DNA of 64,000 bases from CAZZKJ01 sp964654695 (GTDB taxonomy: Bacteria > Krumholzibacteriota > Krumholzibacteriia > WVZY01), in the NCBI GenBank assembly GCA_964654695.1, contig CAZZKJ010000002.1, forward strand, positions 1 through 64,000. Reading direction: 5' to 3'. Positions within the stretch are counted from its first letter, which is position 1, and every line of letters starts with the position of its first letter. Of the stretch, positions 33,273 through 43,108 are shown piece by piece. The notes beneath the pieces are model-generated. The model worked only from the letters and a program-made list of their open reading frames with translations, did not search any database and was not told the origin of the DNA. The translations under genes were made by a program, and so were the position numbers.

Positions 33273-33306
33273 GCCGGCACCGCCCGCCTTCACTTAATAT
33301 TACTTA

Positions 33307-36300
33307 TTATTTACCGCGGTCAAGTAAATCATAAATCACCGGAATTGCATAGAGCGTAAATACCGCGGAAACCATTACGCCGCCCATGGTTACAATCGCC
33401 ATTACCGCTCTGAATTCGCTGCCGGCTCCGCCTAGAGCCTGCGGCAGCATGCCGATGGCGATGGCCAGGTTGGATATGATTACCGGCCGCAGTCTGACGG
33501 GACATGCTTCTATCAGGGCTTCGCGCCGCCCCATACCCCGGTTTCTCAGGACCGAAGTATAATCCAGAAGCAGGATGGCGTTGTTTACCACTATTCCCAC
33601 CAGCATTACCAGCGCCATGAGAGAAAAAATATTAATGGTTTGCCCTGTTATGAAAAGCCCGAAACCCATACCCACCAGCCCCAGCGGAAGCGTCATCATG
33701 ACCGTAACGGGATGGAGGAAGGACTCCAAAACGCCCGCCAAAACCATGTACGTAAGTATTATTGCCAAAATAAGCGCCGTAAATATGGATGCGAATGATT
33801 CCTCCTGCATTTCCACCAGACCGCCATAGTGAACCCTGTACCCCGACGGCATTTCCACGCCTTCGAGTTTGCTCCTTATGGTTTTAACCAGCTCATTCAA
33901 TGTGCCGCTCGCTATATTTGCTTCAATTCGTATAAGTTTTTGCCTGTCTTTGCGAAGAATCTGGCGCTGGGTGGATCCGAACTCGACGGAACCCAGCTGG
34001 GTAATAGGCACCATGTAATCGCCGGCGGCTATCTCGGTGGCCAGCACATCCGCAACTTCATTTCTTTCACTATCAGAATATCGAACCCGTATATCGAACT
34101 CATCATTCCCGTCACGGAAGCGCGATTGAATATCTCCTTCGTAGCCCGTCCTGAGCGCCATCGCCAGCATCAAGGAACTCAATCCGAAACGATCAAGCTC
34201 CTTTCTGTCCGGAATGAACGCAAGTTCGGGTTTTTCCTCTTTAAAGCTGGTTTGGAGACCAGACAATCCGCGTATCGTGGCGACCGAGTCGAAAATAGTT
34301 TTCGACAGGTTTTTCAGGACTTCTATGTCGGCTCCGGTGATATTCAATACTATATCGGATTGTTCTTCTTCTCCCCCGGAGGCTTTTGCTCTTATCGTTG
34401 CCCCCGGTATCGACGCCAAAAGAGGATTAAGGGAGCTCGTGAATTCTACGATGCCTTGATCGCGCTCCTTCTTTTCAACAATCCTCAGCACTATCGTGCC
34501 GTCTTCCACACCTTTGTTCTCTCCTCCCACGGAAGCGAGGACCGATATCGTTTCGGGGATTTTTTCTAACTTGCTTTCAATTTCTTTCATTACCCTGTCA
34601 GTTTCATCGAGACTGCTGCCCGGAGGCATTTCTATTTCAATAGTGATGAGGGCTTCGTCCAAAGTGGGCATGAACTCTCCCCCTACTTTGCCCAGAAGAA
34701 AAACAGCAAAAAATAACGCCAATACCGATGCCGCCACAACGCGCGCCCGGTGGTTGAGGGCGCTTTCGAGACTGCTTTTGTACAGTGCGGTAACCGCGTT
34801 ATAAAAATTGTCCCAGGATTTTTCGAATCTGTTTTTCAGGCCGGTCCCGCCTGCCGCCGGTCCGCCGGGCGATTCTTTCGGGGATCCATTATTCTTGTCC
34901 GCCCCTTCGTTGGATTCGCCATCCGCCTGGCTTCGGCTCCGGCGGGCGCGGAAGAACTTGCTCGCCAAAAGCGGCGTAAGCGTGAAGGATACGAAAAGGG
35001 AAAAAATGGTAGCAAACACCACTGTAAGACCGAACTGATAGAAAAACCTGCCCACGATTCCGGACATGAAGGCGATGGGGGTGAAAACAACGATGTTGGT
35101 AAGAGTCGACGCTACAACCGCCAGAGCTATTTCGCTTGTCCCCTCGATCGCCGCATCATCAGGGCTCTTTCCCATGTCCAGGTGGCGCATGATATTTTCC
35201 AGAACCACGATGGCATTTGTAACAAGAACGCCCACGGTGATTCCCAGGGCCATAAGCGTCATGATGTTAAGCGTGAACCCTGCAAAATCTATCAAGAGGA
35301 ACGTCGCAATCACGGATGTGGGCATCGCCACTGCGGCTATCGTCGTCACACGCAGGCTGTGCAGGAATAAATACAGCAAGATGGTTGTGAGAATGATTCC
35401 GATGAAAATATTCTGAGTAACGTCCTTTACGGCGTCCTTTATGAACTGCGAACGATCCTGCGCAACATCAACTTTATAATCGGGAGGCAATATGTCAGCA
35501 AGTTCTTCCAGCGCTGCGTACACGCCGTCGGATGTTTCAACCGTATTGGCACCCGAACGTTTCTGGATTTCAACGCCGACACTGGGCTTGCCGTTGAATC
35601 TCGCCAGATCGCGCTGGTCCTTGAATCCGTCTATTATTTCGGCGATATTTTCGAGGGCTATGGAACCATTATCCTTCAGAGGTATCCTTATTTTTCTCAA
35701 CTCTTCGAGATTCTCGAATTCTCCCAGGAGCCTGAGCGTGTATTCTTTTCTTTTTTCAATAATGCGGCCGGCCGGAACATTGAGATTTTCGGCGGCAACC
35801 GCTCCGGAAATCTGGGGAAGAGACAAACCATAAGCCCTCAGCAGACGTTTATCCACCGCTACGTGGATCTCGCGCTGTCTTCCGCCGATAATGCCCACGC
35901 TCGCTACGCCCTCGACGCGGGACAGGTAATCTTTTATTACGTCCTTGGTGGTTTGATATACCTCGTCGAGCGGCCGCGGGCTGGAAACGGCTAGATCTAT
36001 GATTGGCTCGGCATTGATATCAAACTTCTGAATGACCGGCAGCTTGGCGTCTTCGGGAAATTCGGCCGTAATAGCATCAACTTTATCTTTGACTTCGTTC
36101 GCGGCAACATCTACATCCACCCCCAGTTCGAACTCCAGGATAACCAGCGATACGTTTTCCTGCGAAATGCTTTCCAGTGTTTTGAGGTCGCTGATGGTGC
36201 TGGCCGCATCCTCGATTTTCTTGGTAATCTGGGTTTCAACTTCGTTTGGGCCGGCGCCCGGATAAACCGTGGTTACAATCACAAATGGGAATTCGACATC

Positions 36301-36414
36301 GGGAAGCAGGTCTATTACCAGCCTCCGCCACGAAAAGAGACCGAGAACCACGAATGCCAGGACGAGCATCGTAGTCATCACAGGTTTTTTAACCGCTGTT
36401 CTCGCAAGAAACAA
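33307..36414 (-). CDS. RND-family efflux permease (HAE1-like)
   Basis: 1035 residues, full length for AcrB-like pumps with 12 membrane helices and two large periplasmic loops. Conserved features: LLPDVEFPFVIVTTVYPGA at the N-terminus and GIVVNNAILLLDY in the second half. In helix 4 the proton-relay Asp-Asp pair (VDDAIVV in AcrB) is replaced by VTNAIVVLEN, so coupling must use other residues. A hydrophilic Ser/Gly-rich insert (residues about 495-530) sits after the first half. Forms a tripartite pump with the adaptor and TolC-like proteins encoded upstream; substrate unknown. Confidence 0.92.
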   Translation of the reverse strand: MFLARTAVKKPVMTTMLVLAFVVLGLFSWRRLVIDLLPDVEFPFVIVTTVYPGAGPNEVETQITKKIEDAASTISDLKTLESISQENVSLVILEFELGVDVDVAANEVKDKVDAITAEFPEDAKLPVIQKFDINAEPIIDLAVSSPRPLDEVYQTTKDVIKDYLSRVEGVASVGIIGGRQREIHVAVDKRLLRAYGLSLPQISGAVAAENLNVPAGRIIEKRKEYTLRLLGEFENLEELRKIRIPLKDNGSIALENIAEIIDGFKDQRDLARFNGKPSVGVEIQKRSGANTVETSDGVYAALEELADILPPDYKVDVAQDRSQFIKDAVKDVTQNIFIGIILTTILLYLFLHSLRVTTIAAVAMPTSVIATFLLIDFAGFTLNIMTLMALGITVGVLVTNAIVVLENIMRHLDMGKSPDDAAIEGTSEIALAVVASTLTNIVVFTPIAFMSGIVGRFFYQFGLTVVFATIFSLFVSFTLTPLLASKFFRARRSRSQADGESNEGADKNNGSPKESPGGPAAGGTGLKNRFEKSWDNFYNAVTALYKSSLESALNHRARVVAASVLALFFAVFLLGKVGGEFMPTLDEALITIEIEMPPGSSLDETDRVMKEIESKLEKIPETISVLASVGGENKGVEDGTIVLRIVEKKERDQGIVEFTSSLNPLLASIPGATIRAKASGGEEEQSDIVLNITGADIEVLKNLSKTIFDSVATIRGLSGLQTSFKEEKPELAFIPDRKELDRFGLSSLMLAMALRTGYEGDIQSRFRDGNDEFDIRVRYSDSERNEVADVLATEIAAGDYMVPITQLGSVEFGSTQRQILRKDRQKLIRIEANIASGTLNELVKTIRSKLEGVEMPSGYRVHYGGLVEMQEESFASIFTALILAIILTYMVLAGVLESFLHPVTVMMTLPLGLVGMGFGLFITGQTINIFSLMALVMLVGIVVNNAILLLDYTSVLRNRGMGRREALIEACPVRLRPVIISNLAIAIGMLPQALGGAGSEFRAVMAIVTMGGVMVSAVFTLYAIPVIYDLLDRGK

Positions 36415-36459
36415 TTTGTTCCGCCTTTTTTATAATATCTGCGGCCGTACCCGCAGGGT

Positions 36460-37572
36460 CTATTTGCCGTTCCCTCCGGCCGATCCGTGGATCTTCACCT
36501 TCGCCCCGTCGGCAAGCTTGAATTGTCCTCTAATAACCAGTTGATCGCCCACGGAAACATTTTTCACAGCGAATCTTCGCCCATTCCCCATTCCAATATC
36601 CACTTTGGTCAAGACCGCCCTATCTTCCTTTACCAGATAAACGAAATTCCCACTTTCGCGTTTTACCAGCGCATCGCCGGGAATGGTTACAATGTTTTCC
36701 ATTTTCTCTACAAGAACCGATACCGCTGCTACAAGTCCTGGCTTTAGAAGTCCATTGGGGTTCTCCGCTGTTATCTCGGCCAAAAAAAGCTTGGTTTGCG
36801 TGTCCGCCGACAGGGATACCGTAGATACCACACCCTCGATGCCGCAGTTTTCGGGATTATCAATTGCGTCGCCGCGCGGAGTATTGAGGCAGATGAAAGC
36901 CTTTTGCCCCTTCTGCAAAAGCCCGACTTCATTTTGTCCAACGAAGCAGCGCACGCGCACGCGGCCGGTTGACGCCACCGTTGCCAGCGGCAGGCCCGGC
37001 GCCGCGGCCGTTCCTTTTGTCGCATCCACCCGGGTAACCACGCCGTCGATAGGACTCATCAGGTCTACCATTGACAACGCCTGCGTGTATTGTGATTTCG
37101 CGTTCTTGTATCCCAGACGCGCTTTTTCCAGCATCTGCGCTGAGATGGCGCCTTCCTCGTAGAGATTCTCCGAACGTTCGAGATCACGCTCGGCATTGCC
37201 GAGGGCCTGTTCCGCGAGGGCGAACTGGTGGTAGGCGTTCCCCCTGCGGTCGCGGGCAAGCTTTATAACCACATCGCCTTTTTTAACCGATTCACCCTCC
37301 TTTTTCAGTATACCGGTTACATCTATGGCCATAGAACTTACGAGTTCCACCTGTTCGTATCCCTGGATGTCGCCCAGAAGACGCATGTATCTGCTCAGGG
37401 AGTTCCTTTCAACCGTCATTACATCAACGGGAATGCCTTCTTGCGCCTGGATTTCATCGATGCTGCGGACGGGCGTCTTGCCGCGGAGCGCGATGAACCG
37501 CAGCGCAAACACGATCACCAGGAAGATAATAATAACAGCTATAACGAATCTTGCTCTTTTGTTTGCAGACAT
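36460..37572 (-). CDS. RND efflux periplasmic adaptor (HlyD/AcrA family)
   Basis: About 370 residues. One N-terminal membrane anchor (FVIAVIIIFLVIVFALRF), a split lipoyl/barrel-sandwich domain (IAVDVTGILKKEGESVKKGD; DLMSPIDGVVTRVDATKGT), a helical hairpin between them and the beta-barrel and membrane-proximal domains (ITAENPNGLLKPGLVAAVSV). It bridges the inner-membrane pump and the outer-membrane channel. The ATG at 37572 has GAGGAG upstream and begins 17 bases after the TolC-like gene ends. Confidence 0.92.
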   Translation of the reverse strand: MSANKRARFVIAVIIIFLVIVFALRFIALRGKTPVRSIDEIQAQEGIPVDVMTVERNSLSRYMRLLGDIQGYEQVELVSSMAIDVTGILKKEGESVKKGDVVIKLARDRRGNAYHQFALAEQALGNAERDLERSENLYEEGAISAQMLEKARLGYKNAKSQYTQALSMVDLMSPIDGVVTRVDATKGTAAAPGLPLATVASTGRVRVRCFVGQNEVGLLQKGQKAFICLNTPRGDAIDNPENCGIEGVVSTVSLSADTQTKLFLAEITAENPNGLLKPGLVAAVSVLVEKMENIVTIPGDALVKRESGNFVYLVKEDRAVLTKVDIGMGNGRRFAVKNVSVGDQLVIRGQFKLADGAKVKIHGSAGGNGK

Positions 37573-37589
37573 CTTTTTGCTCCTCGTGA

Positions 37590-38936
37590 TCAATAACCTA
37601 TTGCGTTTGCAAGTCTTTCCCCGGTAATTATGCACCGGTACTTCGCTTCTATATAATTTAAACGGGCCGTAGTCAAAGCCAGCTCCGTATCACTGAGTTC
37701 TAAAGAAGTTGACACCCCGTTTCGATACCGTGCCACGGCGAGGCGGTAGGCTTCCTCCGCCATGGCCACGGTTGCTTTCTGGCTGTTCAGATTCTTAACA
37801 TCCGCCGCGAGCTCGTCATAGAGCTGAGTGATCTGCAGGGCCACCGCTTTTTCGATCTTATCCAGAGAATACCTGGCAATATTATAATCCGCTTTTGCCT
37901 GTTTTATCTTGCCGCGGTTGGCGAAACCGTCGAAAAGCGGAACCGACAGCGACAGCCCCACCCCCAAACTGCTCGCGATTTTATCCGACGAGGGAAAAAA
38001 CTTGTCCGATTCCTGGCCTTCCACGAAGTAACTTCCGAACGCGGACAGGAACGGATAGTTGAAGCGCCTGGTTACTTTGTAAATTTTCTGCGCCATGTTT
38101 ACTCTGAGGCGAAGGGATTGAATATCAGGACGGCTTTCGTAAGCCTTTGCGATTACGCTTTCCAGATCGTACCGGACAGATTCGAACTCGAGCGTGCCCG
38201 TGAGTTTCACCGGCGTCGACCTGTCGATACCGATCGTTCGTTTCAAATCGAGAAGCGCGAGGTTGACCGCGTTCTCCGAGGCAATCACAGCCGGCACCGT
38301 GTTTTTTACACTTACCTCGGCCCGCAGCGAATCGAAGCGGGACGCCATCTGCTGCTGAAACATCAGCATGGTCTCTCTGAAATGCCTTTGCGCCTGAGTG
38401 AGTGTCTGCCTGCTGATTACAAGCGCTTCGCGGGCGAGAAGAACACCATAGTAGGCTTCCTTTGCTTGCAGCACCACAGTCTGCTCGACGCTTTCCGCAT
38501 CTTTTTCGGAGCTTCTCAAAAAATAATCCGCGATTTTTATCGCACCGCCGATCCTGCCGAATGCAAAAAGGGGTTGGGTCAATAACAGCGATGCGCGAAA
38601 ATCGTTTTTCTCGCCGATTTCGATTTGCATTATCTCGTCGGTCTCGGGATTCGGGAAAAAGATTACCGGCCGAAGGATGTTTCTCGTATATCCCAGTTCT
38701 GCGGACAACTTCGGCAGCGCGGAAGCAAAGGCTTCCTGTTTTTGCCCCCGGGCCTTGTCAAACGCAGACCTGGCGATCTTTATGTCTTCATTGTGCTCGA
38801 GGGCCATCTTCACGGCCGTACCCAGGCTCAAAAAGAGAGTGTCTGTTCGGGTGTTCTCATACGGCACTGCGTTCGCATGCACCGCCGGAAGCAGCATCGC
38901 AAGAATGATTGATATATTAATTACGCGCAAAAACAT
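37590..38936 (-). CDS. TolC-family outer-membrane efflux protein
   Basis: 448 residues with a signal peptide (INISIILAMLLPAVHANA). Two repeated TolC domains with long helical stretches (LALEHNEDIKIARSAFDKAR; SLRLRVNMAQKIYKVTRRF) and the characteristic TTARLNYIEAKYRCIITGERL ending, typical of outer-membrane efflux channels. First gene of the four-gene minus-strand unit tolC-adaptor-pump-synthetase. Confidence 0.9.
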   Translation of the reverse strand: MFLRVINISIILAMLLPAVHANAVPYENTRTDTLFLSLGTAVKMALEHNEDIKIARSAFDKARGQKQEAFASALPKLSAELGYTRNILRPVIFFPNPETDEIMQIEIGEKNDFRASLLLTQPLFAFGRIGGAIKIADYFLRSSEKDAESVEQTVVLQAKEAYYGVLLAREALVISRQTLTQAQRHFRETMLMFQQQMASRFDSLRAEVSVKNTVPAVIASENAVNLALLDLKRTIGIDRSTPVKLTGTLEFESVRYDLESVIAKAYESRPDIQSLRLRVNMAQKIYKVTRRFNYPFLSAFGSYFVEGQESDKFFPSSDKIASSLGVGLSLSVPLFDGFANRGKIKQAKADYNIARYSLDKIEKAVALQITQLYDELAADVKNLNSQKATVAMAEEAYRLAVARYRNGVSTSLELSDTELALTTARLNYIEAKYRCIITGERLANAIGY

Positions 38937-39021
38937 CGCGTACCCGCCCAGGTTGCATGTGTAAATAAATTATCATATCTTTTTAATAGTTATCGGGCGG
39001 CCTGCCCGGGGATTATCAAAC

Positions 39022-39052
39022 AACGGCCGAGAGCGAATCAAAAACGGCCGTT
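39022..39052 (-). terminator. Hairpin after the ArsC-like gene
   Basis: AACGGCCG (39022-39029) and CGGCCGTT (39045-39052) form an 8-bp stem with a 15-base loop. On the minus strand it follows the ArsC-like stop by 18 bases and is trailed by GTTTGATAAT. Confidence 0.5.
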
Positions 39053-39070
39053 ATGAGCAGTCATAAAATA

Positions 39071-39499
39071 TCAATTTCGCGTCGGTTCTTTTTCTTTCCA
39101 AATTGCTTCCAGGAATTCCCTGACCTTGGCCTCAATTGCGTCGCGAACCCGCCTGAAATACTCGATGGGCTTGCCAATGGGATCTTCGATGTTCCAATCA
39201 ATTCTGGAGCCGATATAACCCACCGGGCAAAGACTGTTGGCCGAGCAGCAGCCCATGGTAATCACATAATCCATTTCGTCGATAGGAACCTCACTCAGGG
39301 GTTTCGACCACTGTGTGGAAATATCCACGCCCGCTTCCGACATCACCGCCGCAGCAATGTCGCTGACCATACCGGTTGCGTTCGTGCCGGCGCTGAAGGG
39401 TTCGACGAAATCCCCCCCGATTGCCCTGGCGAATCCCTCCGCCATCTGCGAGCGGCACATGTTGCCTATGCAAACGAATAATACTTTTTTTTTCTCCAT
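39071..39499 (-). CDS. ArsC-type arsenate reductase / low-molecular-weight phosphatase family
   Basis: 142 residues from the ATG at 39499, preceded by AGGAAC. The P-loop FVCIGNMCRSQMAEGFA is the C-x5-R phosphatase / ArsC loop. The later cysteines MGCCSANSLCPVG fit the thioredoxin-coupled arsenate reductase mechanism (second and third redox Cys), which true tyrosine phosphatases lack. Converts arsenate to arsenite. In this window it lies at the end of a minus-strand run that includes the arsenic-linked radical SAM gene arsS, which supports an arsenic role. Confidence 0.82.
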   Translation of the reverse strand: MEKKKVLFVCIGNMCRSQMAEGFARAIGGDFVEPFSAGTNATGMVSDIAAAVMSEAGVDISTQWSKPLSEVPIDEMDYVITMGCCSANSLCPVGYIGSRIDWNIEDPIGKPIEYFRRVRDAIEAKVREFLEAIWKEKEPTRN

Positions 39500-39710
39500 A
39501 TTGTGTTCCTGGTGACAGCGCCGGGGCCCATTCCCGCGCTGCCCATCTATTCCCATTATACCGATTATTTCCAAGTAAAATAAACGATTGCCTCGCATTC
39601 ATCAAGGCCAAACTGAGGAAACAAAGGCAAATGAAACCGCTTTAAGATTCGTTCGCCCATGGGATACGGAATGATTGATGATTAATCAAAACCGATTGGA
39701 AAATCCTGCC

Positions 39711-41111
39711 TTACTGCGGATTATTGGCAAATCCGGACGGATTCACGATTCGGCGTTTTCTTAATGCCAAAGTAAAGATACCGCCCGACACCGCCAGCCC
39801 CGGAAAAATCGGTTCGATCGCGAGCGGATAACCGCCTCCGAGGCCGCTGAAAATATACGGGCTTAGAAGCCATAACAGTGAAACCCCGCCTCCGGCCGTG
39901 ATCATGCTCATCGCCTCACCCGGTTTAATAACAGCATTTTTGGACATCGCCGCAATAATCGGAAAAACCAGTGCAGGAGTGCCCACTGACCCGAAATGGT
40001 GCCATATGTCCACAACGCTTCTGAGCTTCAGAGCGAAGAACACGGCAACCGCGCCACAGGCGACAAGCGCGACGGCGCTCGATCGTTTCGAATCGTCATC
40101 CTTCCGGCCTTTGGCGCGCCAGATGATATCGCGCCCCAGCGTTATCGCGGACAAAAAAGAATAGCTGTCGATTGTCGACATAACCGTCGCCAGGAGACCG
40201 AGTATAAAAACCGTCCCCAGCGGCGCGGGCAGGAGATTCAGTGCAAGGGCGGGAAAAGCCAGCACGGGGTCATCAAGCGCCGGCATTAAGGCCCGCGCGT
40301 AAAGGCCTACTGTGGTAGTCATGGCATCGAAAATCATCCAGAAAAATATCGATATGATGATGCCCTGCTTTGCCGTCCTGGCGCTGTTGGCCGCGAAGCA
40401 CCGCTGGTAGAAGGCCGGTTCCACGAGTGTTGCCAGGGCTATCACATACCAGACAAGAACGTATTGAGGCGAACGCCCGCCGCGCCATGTAAGGTGGCCG
40501 CCGGGAAGCATTCCCGGGAGTATCGAGATGCCCCCGTAATGAAACACCAGGTACGCCAGGGCGGCAAAAAAAGCAGCGTACATCAAAACAAACTGCAGCA
40601 AGTCGGTTCTGACCACCGAACGAAGACCGCCCCTGTACACGTAAACGATGGAAAAAAAAGTGCCTGCTATGACTCCCGCCGCCAGCGAGTAGCCAAAGAT
40701 CGCTTTTATTAAAATGCCCAGCATAAGCACATAAGCGCCGGGCACCGTCATGAAAAAAATAACCACCGCTCCTGCGATGGAAACATTCCTCCCGAATCTG
40801 CGGGCCAGCAGATCGGGAATTGTATAGTAGCTAGATTCCCGGGCCTTTTTTGCGAGGAACACCGCGAAGGCAAACGCGGCCAGGTAATATGGAACGCCGA
40901 AAACCAGCCAGTTGGATATACCGTAGCGATACGTATACTCTCCGACTCCCAGAATTCCTCCGTACCACGTGGACACCAATGAAGCAACGAACGCCGGAAG
41001 CGTCATCGCTCGTCCCAGTACGAAGTAGTTGTCCTCGCCGTCCGATTTGCTCCGGAAGAACCCCAGACCCAGGATAAGCGCCGCGTAGACTAAAGAAACC
41101 GTAAGAATCAT
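39711..41111 (-). CDS. Sodium:solute symporter (SSS) family transporter
   Basis: 466 residues with about 12-13 hydrophobic helices. Family signatures include ASLVSTWYGGILGVGEYTYR near residue 45 and LGLLATVMSTIDSYSFLSAI near residue 305, where Ser residues form a sodium site. Uptake of an organic solute; substrate not predictable. It starts nine bases after the GNAT gene ends, so it belongs to the same transcript. Confidence 0.88.
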   Translation of the reverse strand: MILTVSLVYAALILGLGFFRSKSDGEDNYFVLGRAMTLPAFVASLVSTWYGGILGVGEYTYRYGISNWLVFGVPYYLAAFAFAVFLAKKARESSYYTIPDLLARRFGRNVSIAGAVVIFFMTVPGAYVLMLGILIKAIFGYSLAAGVIAGTFFSIVYVYRGGLRSVVRTDLLQFVLMYAAFFAALAYLVFHYGGISILPGMLPGGHLTWRGGRSPQYVLVWYVIALATLVEPAFYQRCFAANSARTAKQGIIISIFFWMIFDAMTTTVGLYARALMPALDDPVLAFPALALNLLPAPLGTVFILGLLATVMSTIDSYSFLSAITLGRDIIWRAKGRKDDDSKRSSAVALVACGAVAVFFALKLRSVVDIWHHFGSVGTPALVFPIIAAMSKNAVIKPGEAMSMITAGGGVSLLWLLSPYIFSGLGGGYPLAIEPIFPGLAVSGGIFTLALRKRRIVNPSGFANNPQ

Positions 41112-41120
41112 GTCAGGTTA

Positions 41121-41561
41121 TCAGACGTCGGAATGTTCGCGTTTGCTCAAGTAATAAATATCTTTGTGGAGTACATAACCGCAGGCCTTGAACAATTCGA
41201 GGCTCGGCTGGTTGTAGTCTTCAATGAGTGCGGCGTATATTTCGATCTTCTGTTCGAGTAAATATTTTTCCGCTCGTTCGATCAGCGCCCTTCCCAACCC
41301 TTTTCTTCTTAGTGACGCATCGACCGCAAGCCTGTTTATCCATCCTTTTCTACCGTCATGGGTAACGAGTACGGCACCTGCAAGCTCGCCGCTCGAAAAA
41401 GCTCCAAAAAAACAATCACTTCCGCTATCGACGGCTCTTGTGATCCTGCCGGACAGATCGCGCCCCCTTGGCTTGAACGGCAGCCCCGCACGCTCCCATA
41501 ACGCAATAATCGCGGAAACGTGCGAGGAATCGAGTTTTTTTATTTCCAGTTTATTCGGCAT
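41121..41561 (-). CDS. GNAT-family N-acetyltransferase
   Basis: 146 residues. The acetyl-CoA-binding motif A is NRLAVDASLRRKGLGRALIE, with the R-x-x-G-x-G/A pyrophosphate loop, and the C-terminal strand reads LFKACGYVLHKDIYYLSKR, typical of RimI/YpeA-like enzymes. Acceptor unknown. Eight bases from the DUF547 gene upstream and nine from the symporter gene downstream. Confidence 0.85.
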   Translation of the reverse strand: MPNKLEIKKLDSSHVSAIIALWERAGLPFKPRGRDLSGRITRAVDSGSDCFFGAFSSGELAGAVLVTHDGRKGWINRLAVDASLRRKGLGRALIERAEKYLLEQKIEIYAALIEDYNQPSLELFKACGYVLHKDIYYLSKREHSDV

Positions 41562-41569
41562 CTTTCCGG

Positions 41570-42400
41570 CTAATCCAGGTTCTTGGGTTTGCGTTCGTTC
41601 AATGCCCAGTTATAATCCATGAATTTTATCTTCCATTTCCCGGAAACGAGAGCCGAGCGTACATCTTCAACGACATTTGCGCTTATAAAATCCATAAGCG
41701 CGCGGTCTTTCGAGCCGTATTCCTTGAACCTGCCGTTTTGCCCGTAAACACGCGCGAAGTCATCGCCGAACCATTTGAATATCGACGATAAGTATAGTAC
41801 TCCCTGTCCCGCATCGATACGGAAATTTCCCGGATCGGCAAGAAAGCGCCGGCTTTGATCCGCAAGCTGCTCTTCCAGCTTTTCCCCGCTGTAGGGTTCG
41901 CTCCTCAGGGGCGGACACGACACAGCGGCACAAACCAGGGCCATGTGAATTCGGGGCTCATTGAACTCTTTTCTCAATATGTCGTTCTCAAGGCCGTCCA
42001 GGGTCAGCTTCCTTCCTGCAGCCATAAATGTAATGCGGTCCCATGCTCCTTTTATCTCCTGGATGCTCTTCTTCGGGTAGTTGTCTATAATCACCTTCAT
42101 CGTTTGTGCGTTATAGACATTGATCCAATAGGCCAGCCGTTCGTTCCGGTCAAGACGGTTATATGCCGCGGACAGCAGGTGGCTGGTTTTTCCGAGAAAG
42201 CTGTAGAGCATAGCGCTGTCCGTTTTTAAGCTCTTGTAATCAACCATGCCCGTGCTGTCGGTATGGGACTTTAGAACGGCCGCAAAATCGTCCTTGGGAA
42301 AAATCAGGCTATTTTTTTTGGCAGGAGCTTCCGATTCCAGAGCCGCCGCCACTGAAACCAGGAAAAATAATAATAAAAATGCCGGTCCTGCTTTTTTCAT
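41570..42400 (-). CDS. DUF547-domain exported protein
   Basis: 276 residues with signal peptide (AGPAFLLLFFLVSVAAA). The DUF547 core is clear: RNERLAYWINVYNAQTMKV (papain-like fold segment), then HMALVCAAVSCPPLRSEPY with the conserved Cys pair region, and ILKWF-like YLSSIFKWFGDDF. Function of DUF547 is not established; it is a recurring neighbour in arsenosugar-type gene clusters, which fits arsS nearby. The ATG overlaps the stop of the upstream GT2 gene by four bases in the order GT2 to DUF547. Confidence 0.85.
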   Translation of the reverse strand: MKKAGPAFLLLFFLVSVAAALESEAPAKKNSLIFPKDDFAAVLKSHTDSTGMVDYKSLKTDSAMLYSFLGKTSHLLSAAYNRLDRNERLAYWINVYNAQTMKVIIDNYPKKSIQEIKGAWDRITFMAAGRKLTLDGLENDILRKEFNEPRIHMALVCAAVSCPPLRSEPYSGEKLEEQLADQSRRFLADPGNFRIDAGQGVLYLSSIFKWFGDDFARVYGQNGRFKEYGSKDRALMDFISANVVEDVRSALVSGKWKIKFMDYNWALNERKPKNLD

Positions 42401-43104
42401 TGCTTGTTCTCCTTTCTTACAACGTGCCGGGGATAATGCCTGAAAATAGTACCGATTATCTTAACCCCCGCGAGCACCGTACCTTTTACGGTGCCAGAAA
42501 TTTTCGAACGTCCGATCCTTTTTCTGTACCTGACCGGGACTTCCATAATGCTCATGCCGTTCATTACGGCTTTAACCTGCATCTCTACGTTCCATCCGAA
42601 GCTCCGGTCGGTCATATTCAGCTCCGCAAGACTGTTTCTTCTGATCGCCCTGAAGGGACCCATGTCGGTAAACCTCGCCCCGTAGAGAATTCTCATGAGC
42701 GAGCACGCGAGACGGTTGCCGAAACGCTGGTTCCACGGAAGGGCTCCCTTTTCGCTTTCGCCTAATACACGCGAACCGATCACCATGTCCGCTTCGCCCC
42801 GGACGAGGGGACCCAGAATAATCACCAGGTCTTCGGGGAAGTCGGAATGGTCGGCGTCCAGGATCACGACCACATCTGCGTCTGCCGGCAGCGCCGCGAT
42901 TCCTCGCAGGCATGCCGCTCCATACCCCCTGCGATCTTCCTTAACAACACGCGCACCCCACCGGGCGGCCGATTCGGCGGTATTATCGGTTGAGCCGTTA
43001 TCGACGACGATTATATCACCAACCAGATCCTTTGGTACCTCTTGAAGAACGAGCCCGATCGATTCTTCCTCGTTTAGAGCCGGTATGATAACCGCAGCTT
43101 TCAT
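42397..43104 (-). CDS. Family 2 glycosyltransferase (dolichol-phosphate-sugar synthase-like)
   Basis: 235 residues. GT-A fold: VIIPALNEEESIGLVLQEVP at the start, DNGSTDNTAE for nucleotide binding, and VVILDADHSDFPEDL holding the D-x-D metal site. The end (YRKRIGRSKISGTVKG) is typical of the DPM/polyprenyl-phosphate-sugar synthase group. No membrane helices are obvious. Probably makes a lipid-linked sugar for the GT87-like enzyme encoded just upstream, four bases away. Confidence 0.87.
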   Translation of the reverse strand: MKAAVIIPALNEEESIGLVLQEVPKDLVGDIIVVDNGSTDNTAESAARWGARVVKEDRRGYGAACLRGIAALPADADVVVILDADHSDFPEDLVIILGPLVRGEADMVIGSRVLGESEKGALPWNQRFGNRLACSLMRILYGARFTDMGPFRAIRRNSLAELNMTDRSFGWNVEMQVKAVMNGMSIMEVPVRYRKRIGRSKISGTVKGTVLAGVKIIGTIFRHYPRHVVRKENKQ

Positions 43105-43108
43105 TTTT

